Notes: generated by a model not told the origin, from the letters alone. A DNA stretch of 64,000 bases from Methylobacterium fujisawaense (GCF_014138435.1 NZ_JACJIM010000006.1:62001-126000), one strand, 5' to 3'; shown: positions 16,211-25,461, counted from the stretch's first letter. A program made the numbers and translations.

Positions 16211-18928
16211 TCAGCCGCCTGCGCTCCGCAGGCTGCGGTCGCGCGGAACCCGGGCCGAGTCGCCCCCCTCCGGGACATCCGTCGGCTGGATGAAGCGGCT
16301 GGCGATCTCGCCCATGGCGCTCTGCATCGTGTCGAGGCCCTGCACGGTGACGATGCTGGAGCCGGGCCCGAGCGGCGGGATGAAGCCCGCCTCCGAGAGG
16401 GTCGAGAACACGGAGAAGTTCAGGTCGGTCACCACCTTCTGGCCGAGGCTCACGTCCACGATCCAGACGAGCAGCTCGAATTCCAGGAAGGGATCGCCGA
16501 TCTTCTTGAACACCACCCGGGGCGCGGGCTCCTTCAGGACGTCGGAATGGCCCTGCGCGCAGGCCGCGATCATCTCGGCCGCACGGACCGGGTCCTGGTT
16601 GCGCAGGACGCTGACCGTGATGCTGACGCGCCCCGTCCGGTCGCCCCGCACCCGGTTCTTCACCACCCCGGAGATCAGGTTCGAGTTCGGCACGATCACG
16701 GCCGAGCGGTCGAAGGTCTGGATCTCGGTGGAGCGGACCGAGATCCGCTTCACGATGCCCTCCTGATCGCCGATCACCACCTGGTCGCCGACCCGGATCG
16801 GGCGCTCCCACAGGAGCAGCAGCCCGGAGACGAAGTTGTTGACGATCGACTGCAGGCCGAAACCGATACCCACCGACAGGGCGCCGGCCACGATGGTGAG
16901 CTTCTCCAGGCTCAGGCCCAGATACGAGAAGGCGAGCGCCAGCGCGATCAGGAAGCCGCAATAGCCCGCCACCGTGGTGATCGAGTTGCGCAGGCCCGCA
17001 TCGAGGTCCGTGGCCGGCAGGTAGGTGTTCTCCAGCCAGCGCTGCACGCCGCGGGTGATGAACACGCCGACCACCAGGATGCCGATCCCGAAGGCGATGC
17101 TGGAGAGCGAGATCGTGACGTCGCCGACCTTGAAGCCGAAGAAGGCCTGCCGGACCGAGGAGACGATGTCGGTGGAATCCAGGCCCCAGGGCGCCAGCAC
17201 GAGGATCGCGGCCGCGAGGAACAGGACGAGCCGGGCGGCGCCGGTCGCCAGGACAGAGATCTGGTTCAGCGAGCGCTTGCGTAGGCCCGTATTGGCCTGG
17301 AGCGTGGTGGCGAGCCGGGTCTCGTCGCTGAGCGCGCGGCCGACGAAGATGTCGACGCTCTGGACCAGCAGGTAAAGCAGGACCAGGACGCTGGCGTCCC
17401 AGATCAGCTGGTCGATCAGGAACGCCGCGAAGGCGACGTAGCCGACCAGCGCGCCGAGGCCGATCAGCGCCACCGCGGCCCAGCCGAGCAGCCGCGCCGG
17501 CCCGCCGATGCCCGTGGTGGTCTTGGTCGGCACGTAGGGGCCGAAGCAGGCTTCCTCCTCCTGCTCGGTATCGGCGAAGCGGTGGAGGCCGACAGCCAGG
17601 ATCAGGGCCGTGGCGACCGCCCCGATGCCCCGCGTGGCGATGGAGATCGGCAGGGCCGCCGAGATCCCGGAATTCAGGGCCTCCACGGACTTCACCACGG
17701 TGATCACCGTGGCGATGCCGACCGCGAGCCGGGTCAGGCGCGTGGCCGCCGCATCGCTCACCGGGGCCGGCCGCCACGCCGGCTTCTCGGGGCTGAGCAG
17801 CCCGTCGCAGAGGGCCTCCACGAAGGCGATGAAGGCGAGCCCCCCGAGGATCGCGGCGGCCACCGGCAGGAGCCGGGACGGCAGCAGGTTGGTGGCGTCC
17901 AGCGCGTAGTAGACCGCGTAGGACCCGGCCACCGCCGGCACCGTGCCGAGCAGGATCACCCGCCAGGCGGCGAGCATCACGGCGCGCCGCGACGGATCGG
18001 TCCGGGCGGCGTCCCGGCGGGCGCCCTTGGGGGCGATGTTGCGCCGGCCGAAATACAGCGCCACCGAGATCCCGAAGGCGAGCCCCAGGAACAGCAGGTT
18101 GGTGAGGCTGCCGTTGCGCGAGAACAGCAGCCCGATATCCGAGACGGCGCTCTGCAGGGCGCGCGTGTCCCGGGGCACGTCGCCCATCACCTTGGTCCAG
18201 AGGCCGGGGCCGACCAGGGGCTGGGAGCGCTGGAGCAGGTCGCGGGTGAAGGATTCGCGGCGGCGGTTCGAGACCCGGTCGACGATCTGATCGCCCTGCA
18301 CCACCAGGGCGCGGGCGAGGCGCTGGGTCTCGTCGATGCGGGTGACGGCGGCCTCGCGCTCGCCGCGCTCGGCGGCGACATCGGCGCTCTCCTGGGTGTC
18401 CTTCGGCTTCGGACCGAGCTGGGCGAGGCGCTCGCGCGCGGCCTCCAGCGGCGCGTCGAGCCGGGTGACCAGGGTGCGGATCTCGTCGGTGACCGTGACG
18501 GCGCTGTCGCGGATGGCCGTGAGGTCGGCCACCGTCAGGTCCGTATGCCCGAGCTGCTTCTCGCGGGCGTCGAGCTCGGCCTTGGCGGCGTCGAGCTTGG
18601 CCCGGACCTTCTTGAACTGCTCGGGGATCTCGGCCTTGGCGGCCGGCGGGGCTGCGGGCTTCGCGTCGGACGGCTTCGCGCCGGTCGCCTGCGCGTCGGG
18701 CGCCTTCGTGTCCGGCGCCTTGCCGTCCGCGGGCTTGGCCTCGGGCGCGGGCTTGGCGTCCGCGGGCTTGTGATCCGCGGGCTTGGCGGCGGGCGCCGGA
18801 TCCTGGGCGAAGGCCGGCAGGGTCAGGGCCGCCGGGGTTGCGAACACCAGCGCGGCGAACAGAACGAGCAGGCGGGACAGGCGCGACGCGCCCTCCGGCT
18901 TCAGGATCCGCGCTGGGATATGATGCAT
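16211..18928 (-). CDS. Large MscS-family mechanosensitive channel
   Basis: A 905-residue protein, far longer than the ~286-residue MscS. It has a signal peptide (LLVLFAALVFATPAA, cleavage near AFA-QD), then a low-complexity Lys-Pro-Ala-Asp region, a periplasmic DUF3772-like helical domain, a series of membrane helices, and the MscS pore and beta domain. The pore region shows IGFGLQSIVNNFVSGLLLLW near residues 690-710, then RVGDQVVIGDQEG. It should release solutes on hypo-osmotic shock. I chose the ATG at 18928 because it directly precedes the signal peptide. Confidence 0.86.
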   Translation of the reverse strand: MHHIPARILKPEGASRLSRLLVLFAALVFATPAALTLPAFAQDPAPAAKPADHKPADAKPAPEAKPADGKAPDTKAPDAQATGAKPSDAKPAAPPAAKAEIPEQFKKVRAKLDAAKAELDAREKQLGHTDLTVADLTAIRDSAVTVTDEIRTLVTRLDAPLEAARERLAQLGPKPKDTQESADVAAERGEREAAVTRIDETQRLARALVVQGDQIVDRVSNRRRESFTRDLLQRSQPLVGPGLWTKVMGDVPRDTRALQSAVSDIGLLFSRNGSLTNLLFLGLAFGISVALYFGRRNIAPKGARRDAARTDPSRRAVMLAAWRVILLGTVPAVAGSYAVYYALDATNLLPSRLLPVAAAILGGLAFIAFVEALCDGLLSPEKPAWRPAPVSDAAATRLTRLAVGIATVITVVKSVEALNSGISAALPISIATRGIGAVATALILAVGLHRFADTEQEEEACFGPYVPTKTTTGIGGPARLLGWAAVALIGLGALVGYVAFAAFLIDQLIWDASVLVLLYLLVQSVDIFVGRALSDETRLATTLQANTGLRKRSLNQISVLATGAARLVLFLAAAILVLAPWGLDSTDIVSSVRQAFFGFKVGDVTISLSSIAFGIGILVVGVFITRGVQRWLENTYLPATDLDAGLRNSITTVAGYCGFLIALALAFSYLGLSLEKLTIVAGALSVGIGFGLQSIVNNFVSGLLLLWERPIRVGDQVVIGDQEGIVKRISVRSTEIQTFDRSAVIVPNSNLISGVVKNRVRGDRTGRVSITVSVLRNQDPVRAAEMIAACAQGHSDVLKEPAPRVVFKKIGDPFLEFELLVWIVDVSLGQKVVTDLNFSVFSTLSEAGFIPPLGPGSSIVTVQGLDTMQSAMGEIASRFIQPTDVPEGGDSARVPRDRSLRSAGG

Positions 18929-19437
18929 GAGCAACCTCTCGTCGGGCGCACGGCGGCCGGCCGGGGTCCGGCATCGGCGAATCGGCGGCGATCGGGGACC
19001 GGGCGGGCCTCCTGGCGGCCGGGCGCTCTGGGCGAGCAATAGGGCGAAAGCGTGCCCCTGCCCACCCCGGCGCCGGATCCGGCGCCAGCCGGCCGCTGTG
19101 GGTGCGTCCCCGCGGCCCATCCGGAAAAGCTTCACAAGGGTGTCACGCTGGGATTAGATGAACACCTGATGGACAGGGCCTTTTCGTCGCTACGCGAAAG
19201 GGCGCGGCCGGTGGCGATGCCGGCCCGGCCCGGCCGCGTTCCGGATGTTACCGCATCGACCGGCGCCCCCGCGCGCCGGCCCGCCGCCCTGTTGTTCCCT
19301 CCGCCTCTCCCGTCAAGCCGTCGCTCCGCGCGCCGGCTCGTCCTGCATCGGCCGCGGGCCGGTTCGGACGGGCCGGCGGGGCGGCGGCCTGGTCCCGCGC
19401 GTTCTCCGCGCCAGAGCTAGTCCGAAGAGTCGCGCCG
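18929..19437. other. Divergent intergenic region, 509 bp
   Basis: It separates the mscS-like gene from the HNH gene and must hold both promoters. No credible coding frame was seen. A hairpin with 9-bp arms (GCCTTTTCG/CGAAAGGGC, one G-U pair) lies at 19178-19203, without a U-run. Nothing else was recognised. Confidence 0.4.
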
Positions 19438-19986
19438 ATGATGGATCTCCAAACCCTCGTCCTCAACGCGGATTATCGGCCGCTCTCGTACAATCCGCTC
19501 TCCCTCTGGTCGTGGAAGGACGCCTTCACGGCCCTGTTCCTCGACCGCGTCACCCTGGTGGCGAGCTACGACGTCGAGGCACGGTCGCCCTCGCGCTCCC
19601 TGCGGGTCCCGAGCGTGGTGGCGCTGAAGAACTACGTGGCGCTGGCCCGCAGCCCGGCCTTCACCCGCTACAATATCTACCTGCGCGACGGGTTCAGCTG
19701 CCAGTATTGCGGCCTGCGGCTGCCCTCGGGGGGCCTGACCTTCGACCATGTGGTGCCGCGCTCCCGAGGCGGGCTGTCGAGCTGGGAGAACGTCGTGGCG
19801 GCCTGCTCGCCCTGCAACCTGCGGAAGGCCAACCGCACGCCGGCCGAGGCGGACATGCCGCTGATGACCGAGCCGCGCCGGCCGACGCGCTACGAGCTGC
19901 ACCACCGGCAGCCCGAGTTCGACCACCGCCAGTACCATCACACCTGGCTCGATTACCTGTACTGGGACAGCGAGCTGGAGAACTGA
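19438..19986 (+). CDS. HNH endonuclease-family protein
   Basis: A 182-residue protein with an HNH nuclease fold. It has a zinc pair Cys88/Cys91 (CQYC), the catalytic TFDHVVPRSRGG with Asp103-His104, a conserved Asn in SSWENVV, and a second zinc pair Cys123/Cys126 (CSPC). The N-terminal LVLNADYRPLSYNPLSLWSW is shared by a widespread stand-alone family in proteobacteria that is not tied to introns or phages. Its target is unknown. It starts with two ATGs, at 19438 and 19441. Confidence 0.88.
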   Translation: MMDLQTLVLNADYRPLSYNPLSLWSWKDAFTALFLDRVTLVASYDVEARSPSRSLRVPSVVALKNYVALARSPAFTRYNIYLRDGFSCQYCGLRLPSGGLTFDHVVPRSRGGLSSWENVVAACSPCNLRKANRTPAEADMPLMTEPRRPTRYELHHRQPEFDHRQYHHTWLDYLYWDSELEN

Positions 19987-20002
19987 GCGCGGCCCGCGGC
20001 CC

Positions 20003-20245
20003 TTACCAGACGGGCTCGCGGCGGGGCGGCTCGTTGTACATCGGGACGTTGGGGTTGCGCGGCAGGTAGTCCCGTATCAGCACCGGCGGCGGGATGGCCG
20101 GCACCGGCCGGACCCGCACGACGCGGCGCGTCGGGTGATGCGCCCCGCGGCGCTCCGCGAAGGCCGGCCCATGGACGAGCACGAGACCGGCGAGCAGCGC
20201 GGCGCGCGACGTCAGGGGCCACAGCCTCAAGGGACGGTCAGTCAT
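20003..20245 (-). CDS. Small secreted proline/arginine-rich protein (80 aa)
   Basis: An 80-residue protein with an N-terminal signal peptide (RAALLAGLVLVHGPAFA, cut before ERRG). The mature part is basic and rich in Pro, Arg and Val (VVRVRPVPAIPPPVLI), ending NVPMYNEPPRREPVW. No enzymatic motif is present. It lies 31 bp downstream of an Omp31-like porin on the same strand and could be cotranscribed. Function is unknown. Confidence 0.55.
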   Translation of the reverse strand: MTDRPLRLWPLTSRAALLAGLVLVHGPAFAERRGAHHPTRRVVRVRPVPAIPPPVLIRDYLPRNPNVPMYNEPPRREPVW

Positions 20246-20276
20246 GGTCAGGATCCGGCCGTTGCGGGAGGCGTGA

Positions 20277-21221
20277 TCAGAACTTCACGGCCGCGCCGCC
20301 CCGGACGGTGTTCAACTCTGCCTTGTGGCCGTTGAAGTCCTGGAACTGCACGTACTGGTACTCGCCGCGCACCAGGATGTTGGGCGTGATGGCGTATTCC
20401 AGGCCGAAGCCGAGGGCGACGCCGCCGATGGTCTTGGTCCGCGCATTCGCCGTCAGCGTCGTCGGCGCGTACGGGATGGTCTGGACACCCTGCCCGGCCG
20501 GCGTCGAGCGGTTGAGGGGGAAATTCGGATTGAAGCTCGCGTAGCCGTGATTGTAGACCGCCGCGGGAAGCCCGGTCGTCAGGGCCTGATTCGCCGCATA
20601 GGTCGTGGCGCTGTAACCGTAATTCTGAACCGCCACCGTGTCGTTGATCGTCACCTGCCCGATCGCGGCGCCGGCTGTGACGTAGGGGAGCAGGTTGCCG
20701 AACGCGTAGCCGGCCCGGGCTCTGATGCTGCCGTAATCGTCGATGCGTGTGTTCGACGTTCCGGACAGATTCACGGTTTCAGAGTTGCCTCCGGATGTGG
20801 TCATGATGCGGCTGATGCTGTTGGTCGACCAGCTGTTCTGATTCGTGTGCGTGTAGTCGGCCTCGATACCGAGGACGATGTCGTCGAACTGCACGTTGAA
20901 CCCGGCGAAGGCGCCGAAGCTGGCACCGTGCGTCCGGGTGCCTGGCAGCGACAGGAATTTCGAGACGCTGAATTCGTTTTCGATATCGCGATAACTGAAG
21001 TAATTCGCCAGCGTGGACTGCATCGCGTCGCGCTGTGCTAATCCACCCGAGGTATACCCCCCGTGGCCGCCCAGATACACGCCGCTCCAGTCGACCACCG
21101 GAGCCGGGACCGGATCGTAATCGGCGCCGCGCAGGTAATCGTAGTCCAGATCGGCGGCGCGGGCGGTGTTCACGCCGCAGAGACCGAGAACCGCCAGCAG
21201 CGGAAAGGTGACGGTACGCAT
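20277..21221 (-). CDS. Omp31-like outer-membrane beta-barrel porin
   Basis: A 314-residue protein with a signal peptide (FPLLAVLGLCGVNTARA, cut before ADLDYD). A barrel begins at DWSGVYLGGHGGY and ends with alternating strands and a terminal phenylalanine (GGAAVKF), the usual outer-membrane insertion signature. The segment LGFGLEYAITPNILVRGEYQ is typical of Omp25/Omp31-type barrels of Rhizobiales. I chose the ATG at 21221 because it precedes the signal peptide; earlier in-frame starts add unlikely sequence. A related barrel gene lies directly upstream. Confidence 0.82.
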   Translation of the reverse strand: MRTVTFPLLAVLGLCGVNTARAADLDYDYLRGADYDPVPAPVVDWSGVYLGGHGGYTSGGLAQRDAMQSTLANYFSYRDIENEFSVSKFLSLPGTRTHGASFGAFAGFNVQFDDIVLGIEADYTHTNQNSWSTNSISRIMTTSGGNSETVNLSGTSNTRIDDYGSIRARAGYAFGNLLPYVTAGAAIGQVTINDTVAVQNYGYSATTYAANQALTTGLPAAVYNHGYASFNPNFPLNRSTPAGQGVQTIPYAPTTLTANARTKTIGGVALGFGLEYAITPNILVRGEYQYVQFQDFNGHKAELNTVRGGAAVKF

Positions 21222-21410
21222 CGGGATCGTCCTGGGACAGCAAGAGACGGCAGCGGATCGAGCCTCACCCCGGTGATACGTCGGTAACCTTAATTCTCCG
21301 TTGCTGAACACGATGACGGATTTCCAATCCGGAGATCGCAATCCCGGCGTGACGCGTCGGGTATCGGCGGCGTTCAGGCCCGGATCGACCGGAACGGGGC
21401 GTGGAAACGC

Positions 21411-21438
21411 GAAACGGCGCGGAGAGCCTCCGCGCCGT
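21411..21438 (-). terminator. Rho-independent terminator after the second Omp31-like gene
   Basis: A perfect 11-bp stem (ACGGCGCGGAG at 21414-21424 with CTCCGCGCCGT at 21428-21438) has a three-base loop. On the minus strand it is followed by TTTC. It lies 35 bp past the stop of the gene ending at 21474. Confidence 0.7.
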
Positions 21439-21473
21439 CATCGCCTGTCGGTGGGATCGGGACCGAGGCCCGA

Positions 21474-22448
21474 TCAGTACTTGCGCACCAGCGGGCCGGG
21501 GATCGGCTCCGGCATCAGCGGCGGCAGCGGGGCCGCCACGAGGCCGCCGAGGTAGTAGCGCAGGCCGATCTTCACATCGTGCGCCTCGATGTCCTTCACC
21601 TTGATCGCCTGCAGGCTGCCGGTGCAGCACGGCACGAAGCCCGGTCCCGTCTCGGCCTTGCCGAGGTTCAGGTAGCGGTAGGCCAGTTCGATCTTCAGCG
21701 CGTCGGTCACGTTGTAGGCGAGACCGGCATGGAGCGCCCAGGCGAAGCTGCCGGTCGTCTTGTCCTTGTAGAACTTGCTGCCGCTGTTGGTGTTGTACAC
21801 CGCGTTGCCGTTCGGGTCGTAGACCGGGGCGTACGGGATGCAGCCGCAGCCGGCATTGGTGTAATCGTAGGCGTAGGTCGGGCTCGTGAACTGCTGGTTC
21901 GTCGAGTAGCTCGAGACGTGGTTGAAGGCGTAGCCGACGCCGCCGCCGATGAACGGCGTGATGCCGTACCACGTGCCGAGGTCGAAATAGGCGTTGGCGA
22001 GCACCACCGCGGAGTCGAAATTTCCGCTCGACTTGTTCACGCCGTACGACCCGAGCCCGTTGTCGAAATCGGGGCCCTTGTAATACTCGCTGCCGCGCAG
22101 GCCGGTCGAGTAGCGGTACTCGCCGGTGATGTCGCCGCGCAGGAACGGGGTGAACTGGTAGCCGACGCCGACGCCGGCAAAGCCGCCGCCGCCGATCGTG
22201 TTGCCGAAGGCGCGGTTGGCGTCCGGATAGCCGGTGTAGTCGTAGGCGTCGCTGTAGCGCGGACGGGTGTAGATGCTCGCGCCCACGTCGCCGCGCAGGT
22301 ACCAGCCGCCGCCGACCTCGATCGGCGGGGGCGGGGGCGGAGGCGGCGGCGGAAGCAGCAGATCCGCGGCCGCGGCGAGGCAGGGCGCGCCGACGCTCGC
22401 CGCGAGCGTCAGGCTACGCACCAAAGCGTTCAGCTTGGAGCGGGCCAT
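21474..22448 (-). CDS. Omp31-like outer-membrane protein with polyproline N-terminus
   Basis: A 324-residue outer-membrane barrel protein. The signal peptide (SLTLAASVGAPCLAAA) is followed by ADLLL and a run of ten prolines, then the first strand GGGWYLRGDVGASIY. Later strands include GVGYQFTPFLRGDITGEYRY and LALHAGLAYNVTDALKIELAYRYLNLG. It is paralogous in type to the adjacent 20277-21221 gene but has its own terminator, so it is probably a separate unit. The proline run may act as a rigid periplasmic spacer. Confidence 0.82.
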   Translation of the reverse strand: MARSKLNALVRSLTLAASVGAPCLAAAADLLLPPPPPPPPPPIEVGGGWYLRGDVGASIYTRPRYSDAYDYTGYPDANRAFGNTIGGGGFAGVGVGYQFTPFLRGDITGEYRYSTGLRGSEYYKGPDFDNGLGSYGVNKSSGNFDSAVVLANAYFDLGTWYGITPFIGGGVGYAFNHVSSYSTNQQFTSPTYAYDYTNAGCGCIPYAPVYDPNGNAVYNTNSGSKFYKDKTTGSFAWALHAGLAYNVTDALKIELAYRYLNLGKAETGPGFVPCCTGSLQAIKVKDIEAHDVKIGLRYYLGGLVAAPLPPLMPEPIPGPLVRKY

Positions 22449-22725
22449 GGAGATTCCTTCACTGGACTCGTGAGCCGGACGCGCGGCGCGCGGTCCCGGG
22501 GTACGCAGCGAAGGATGGAAGCAACGTCTTAAATCCGGCTTAACGTTAAATGTTAGGCTTGCGCATCCGTTGCCGGCCTGTCGAAACCGTTATCCGGACG
22601 CGACTTGCTTGCCTCTGCCGCCGGGGATCCCCAGGTTGGTCCGGTTCATCTGTCTTGGATGGGACCCATGCGCCCCCCGACCATCGCCGCCCGGCTGCCC
22701 GGGCTCCGCACCGGCTGACATCCCC

Positions 22726-23064
22726 ATGGGTCCCGAGGACGTACGCATCCTGGCCCCGATGCTGCCCGAGACGGTGACGGGCGCGCACAGCGGCAACCCG
22801 GATTTCCGGGTCGGCGGCCGGGTCTTCGCGACACTCTGGGTCGAGGAGGCCCGGGTGGTGCTGCGCCTCGCGCCCGCGGATCAGGCCGCCCTGTGCGCGG
22901 CCGAGCCCGATCTGTTCACGCCCCTGGACGGCGCCTGGGGACGCCGGGGCTGGACCAATCTCGACCTCGATCTCTGCGACGAGGAGACCCTGCGGACGGC
23001 GCTGCTGGGGGCGTGGCGCGTGACCGCGCCGCCCGATCTGCGCGCCGCCTACGCGGCGGCCTGA
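22726..23064 (+). CDS. MmcQ/YjbR-family protein
   Basis: A 112-residue protein. The fold-defining parts are LPETVTGAHSGNPDFRVGGRVFATL and the C-terminal RGWTNLDLDLCDEETLRTALLGAW, matching the MmcQ/YjbR family (CyaY-like fold, sometimes called DNA-binding). I selected the ATG at 22726 because family members begin just before this block. Its stop lies inside a perfect palindrome shared with the convergent glmM gene. Confidence 0.75.
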   Translation: MGPEDVRILAPMLPETVTGAHSGNPDFRVGGRVFATLWVEEARVVLRLAPADQAALCAAEPDLFTPLDGAWGRRGWTNLDLDLCDEETLRTALLGAWRVTAPPDLRAAYAAA

Positions 23065-23077
23065 CCGGTCAGGCCGC
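23056..23077. repeat. Perfect 22-bp palindrome covering two convergent stop codons
   Basis: An 11-base half-site and its exact complement meet at 23066/23067. The palindrome contains the TGA stop of the plus-strand YjbR gene and the TGA stop of the minus-strand glmM gene, placed symmetrically four bases apart. It could act as a compact bidirectional transcription-end hairpin. Confidence 0.7.
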
Positions 23078-24412
23078 GGCGCGGGTCACGGCGTCGACCA
23101 CCTCGTCGACCACCGCGTTGACGAGGCCGCGGTCGTCGCCCTCGGCCATGACGCGGATCACCGGCTCGGTGCCCGAGGGGCGGATCACCAGGCGGCCGGC
23201 ATTGCCGAGCCGCTCGCGGGCATGCTCGATGGCGCTGACGACGCTGTCCTGGCGGAGCGGCTCGCCGCTCCGGTAGCGGACGTTCTTGAGGATCTGCGGC
23301 AGCGGGTCGAAGCAGTGGCAGACCTCGCTCACGGGCCGGTTCTGCCGCTGCACCACGCTCAGCAGCTGCAGGGCCGCCACGAGGCCGTCACCCGTGGTCG
23401 TGTAGTCCGACATGATGATGTGCCCGGACTGCTCGCCCCCGAGATTGTAGCCGTGGGCGCGCATGTGCTCGAGGACGTAGCGGTCCCCCACCGCCGTGCG
23501 GGCCAGGGTGAGACCGAGGCCGCCGAGATAGCGCTCCAGGCCGAGATTCGACATGATCGTTGCGACCACACCCGGCTGCGTGAGGCGCTCGTCTTCCTGC
23601 CAGGAGCGCGCCACGACCGCCATGAGCTGGTCGCCGTCGACCACATGCCCCTTCTCGTCGACGATCAGCACCCGGTCGGCATCGCCGTCCAGCGCGATGC
23701 CGATATCGGCCCGGCGCTCGCGCACCTTGTCGATCAGCGCCGCGGGCGCGGTCGAGCCGACATCCCGGTTGATGTTGAAGCCGTCCGGCTCGGTGCCGAT
23801 GGCGATGACCTCGGCGCCGAGCTCCCACAGGGTCTCGGGGGCGACCCGGTAGGCCGCGCCGTTGGCGCAGTCGACCACCACCCGCAGGCCGTCCAGGGTC
23901 ACCTGCCGCGGCAGGGTCCGCTTGGCGAACTCGATGTAGCGGGCATGCACGCTCTCGATGCGCTTGGCCCGGCCGAGATCGTTGGAGCCGGACAGGCGCT
24001 TGTGCATGTCGGCGTCGATCAGCCCCTCGATCTCGTGCTCGATCGCGTCGTTGAGCTTGAACCCGTCGGGCCCGAACAGCTTGATGCCGTTGTCCTCGAA
24101 CGGGTTGTGCGAGGCCGAGATCATCACGCCGAGATCGGCCCGCATGGAGCGGGTCAGCATCGCCACGGCCGGCGTCGGCACCGGCCCGAGCAGCAGCACG
24201 TCCATGCCCACCGAGGTGAAGCCGGCCACCAGCGCGGTCTCGATCATGTAGCCGGAGAGGCGGGTGTCCTTGCCGATCACCACCCGGTGCCGGTGGTCGC
24301 CGCGCTGGAACACGAGGCCCGCGGCCTGCCCGACCTTGAGGGCGAGCTCCGGCGTGATCACGCCGTTGGCCCGGCCCCGGATCCCGTCGGTTCCGAAATA
24401 CTTGCGCACCAT
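23069..24412 (-). CDS. glmM: Phosphoglucosamine mutase
   Basis: A 447-residue enzyme converting glucosamine-6-phosphate to glucosamine-1-phosphate, needed for peptidoglycan and LPS precursors. It starts with the family signature KYFGTDGIRGRAN. The phosphorylated serine is Ser101 in ISASHNPFEDNG, the metal site is DGDADR, and the phosphate-binding loop is RPSGTEPVIRVM near the end. Length matches the family. It is on the same strand as ftsH-tilS-cpoB-pal, a conserved gene order in Rhizobiales, with a TauE-like transporter gene inserted between ftsH and glmM. Confidence 0.96.
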   Translation of the reverse strand: MVRKYFGTDGIRGRANGVITPELALKVGQAAGLVFQRGDHRHRVVIGKDTRLSGYMIETALVAGFTSVGMDVLLLGPVPTPAVAMLTRSMRADLGVMISASHNPFEDNGIKLFGPDGFKLNDAIEHEIEGLIDADMHKRLSGSNDLGRAKRIESVHARYIEFAKRTLPRQVTLDGLRVVVDCANGAAYRVAPETLWELGAEVIAIGTEPDGFNINRDVGSTAPAALIDKVRERRADIGIALDGDADRVLIVDEKGHVVDGDQLMAVVARSWQEDERLTQPGVVATIMSNLGLERYLGGLGLTLARTAVGDRYVLEHMRAHGYNLGGEQSGHIIMSDYTTTGDGLVAALQLLSVVQRQNRPVSEVCHCFDPLPQILKNVRYRSGEPLRQDSVVSAIEHARERLGNAGRLVIRPSGTEPVIRVMAEGDDRGLVNAVVDEVVDAVTRAAA

Positions 24413-24542
24413 GACGTCTCCGAGACCCGAGGGCGGGCCGGGCAGAGCCTAGCAGATTTCGGTGAAATCCGGAGCCGGACGCTCCCCGACGGTGAATCGG
24501 TTGCTTCCCGACAAAGGCGTTCGAAATGGGGCGGCGCGGCGT

Positions 24543-25289
24543 TTACAGGAGCCGGGGCAGCGCCGACGCCAAGAGGGTGAGGCCCGAGAGCGTGAGCAGG
24601 CTCAGCACGAGCCTGCGGAACGCCACTTCGCTGATGCCGCCATAGGCCCGGGTCCCGAGGAGCGTGGGGATCAGCATGGCCAGCAGGACCACGGCCAGCA
24701 TCGGCAGGACGGGCGGGGTGATGATCCCCGAGGCGAGATAGGTGATCATCGTCACCGCGAGCATCGCGAGGTTGAAGTTCTGGACGATCGTGCGCTGCAC
24801 GTCGCGCTCGTAGCGGCGCAGGGTGCACCAGAGGGTCGGCAGCACGCCCGTGAAGCCGCCGAGGGCGCCCATGACACCGCCGGCAAGGCCGACCGCGGCG
24901 TCGGCGATCCGACCGCCCGCCGTGACCCGCGGGAGGTCCCGGGCGAACAGCATCACCGGGCACCAGACCATCAGCAGGAGGCCGAGCAGGGCCTTGAACC
25001 GGTCGGCGTCGAGGCTGGGCAGCAGCAGGACGCCGAGCGGGATACCGGCGAGGCCGCCGAGCACGAAGGGCGCGAGGCTCTTGAGATCGACGCCACGCCG
25101 CACCGAGACGGCGGCGACGATCTGGCCGGCGAGCCCCCCGGCCACCGAGAGGATGGCGGCAAGCTTCGGATCGATCACCCAGGCCCAGAACGACAGGGCC
25201 ACGAGGCCGAAGGCGAAGCCCGACAGACCCTGCACGAAGCCGGCGACGCCGGCGCCCAGGGCGACGACGAGATAGGTCGAGACCGGCAT
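24543..25289 (-). CDS. TauE/SafE (DUF81) sulfite exporter-family permease
   Basis: A 248-residue membrane protein with about eight helices. The N-terminal LVVALGAGVAGFVQGLSGFAFGLVALSFWA and the central LAGGVMGALGGFTGVLPTLWC repeat are characteristic of TauE/SafE proteins, which move sulfite, sulfoacetate or other small anions. The substrate is unknown. It lies upstream of glmM with a 130-bp gap. Confidence 0.87.
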   Translation of the reverse strand: MPVSTYLVVALGAGVAGFVQGLSGFAFGLVALSFWAWVIDPKLAAILSVAGGLAGQIVAAVSVRRGVDLKSLAPFVLGGLAGIPLGVLLLPSLDADRFKALLGLLLMVWCPVMLFARDLPRVTAGGRIADAAVGLAGGVMGALGGFTGVLPTLWCTLRRYERDVQRTIVQNFNLAMLAVTMITYLASGIITPPVLPMLAVVLLAMLIPTLLGTRAYGGISEVAFRRLVLSLLTLSGLTLLASALPRLL

Positions 25290-25461
25290 GGAAGCGTTTC
25301 TGCGACGGGGTGAGGGTTTGGCCAGTCCGGCCCAACCCCCGGGTGGGCGGCACCGAAGCTTCGGCCGTTTTGGCGCGGCCGAGTCATAAACGAGCCGTCC
25401 GGATTGTCACAGGCGGCTGCCGACGCGGTCCGTGCGCGCGTCGCATCCGGCGCCGGCACGA

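Noticed and set aside
19178..19203. Hairpin upstream of the HNH gene, considered as a terminator or sRNA
   Set aside because: It has a G-U pair and no U-run, with no promoter-like sequence clearly linked to it.
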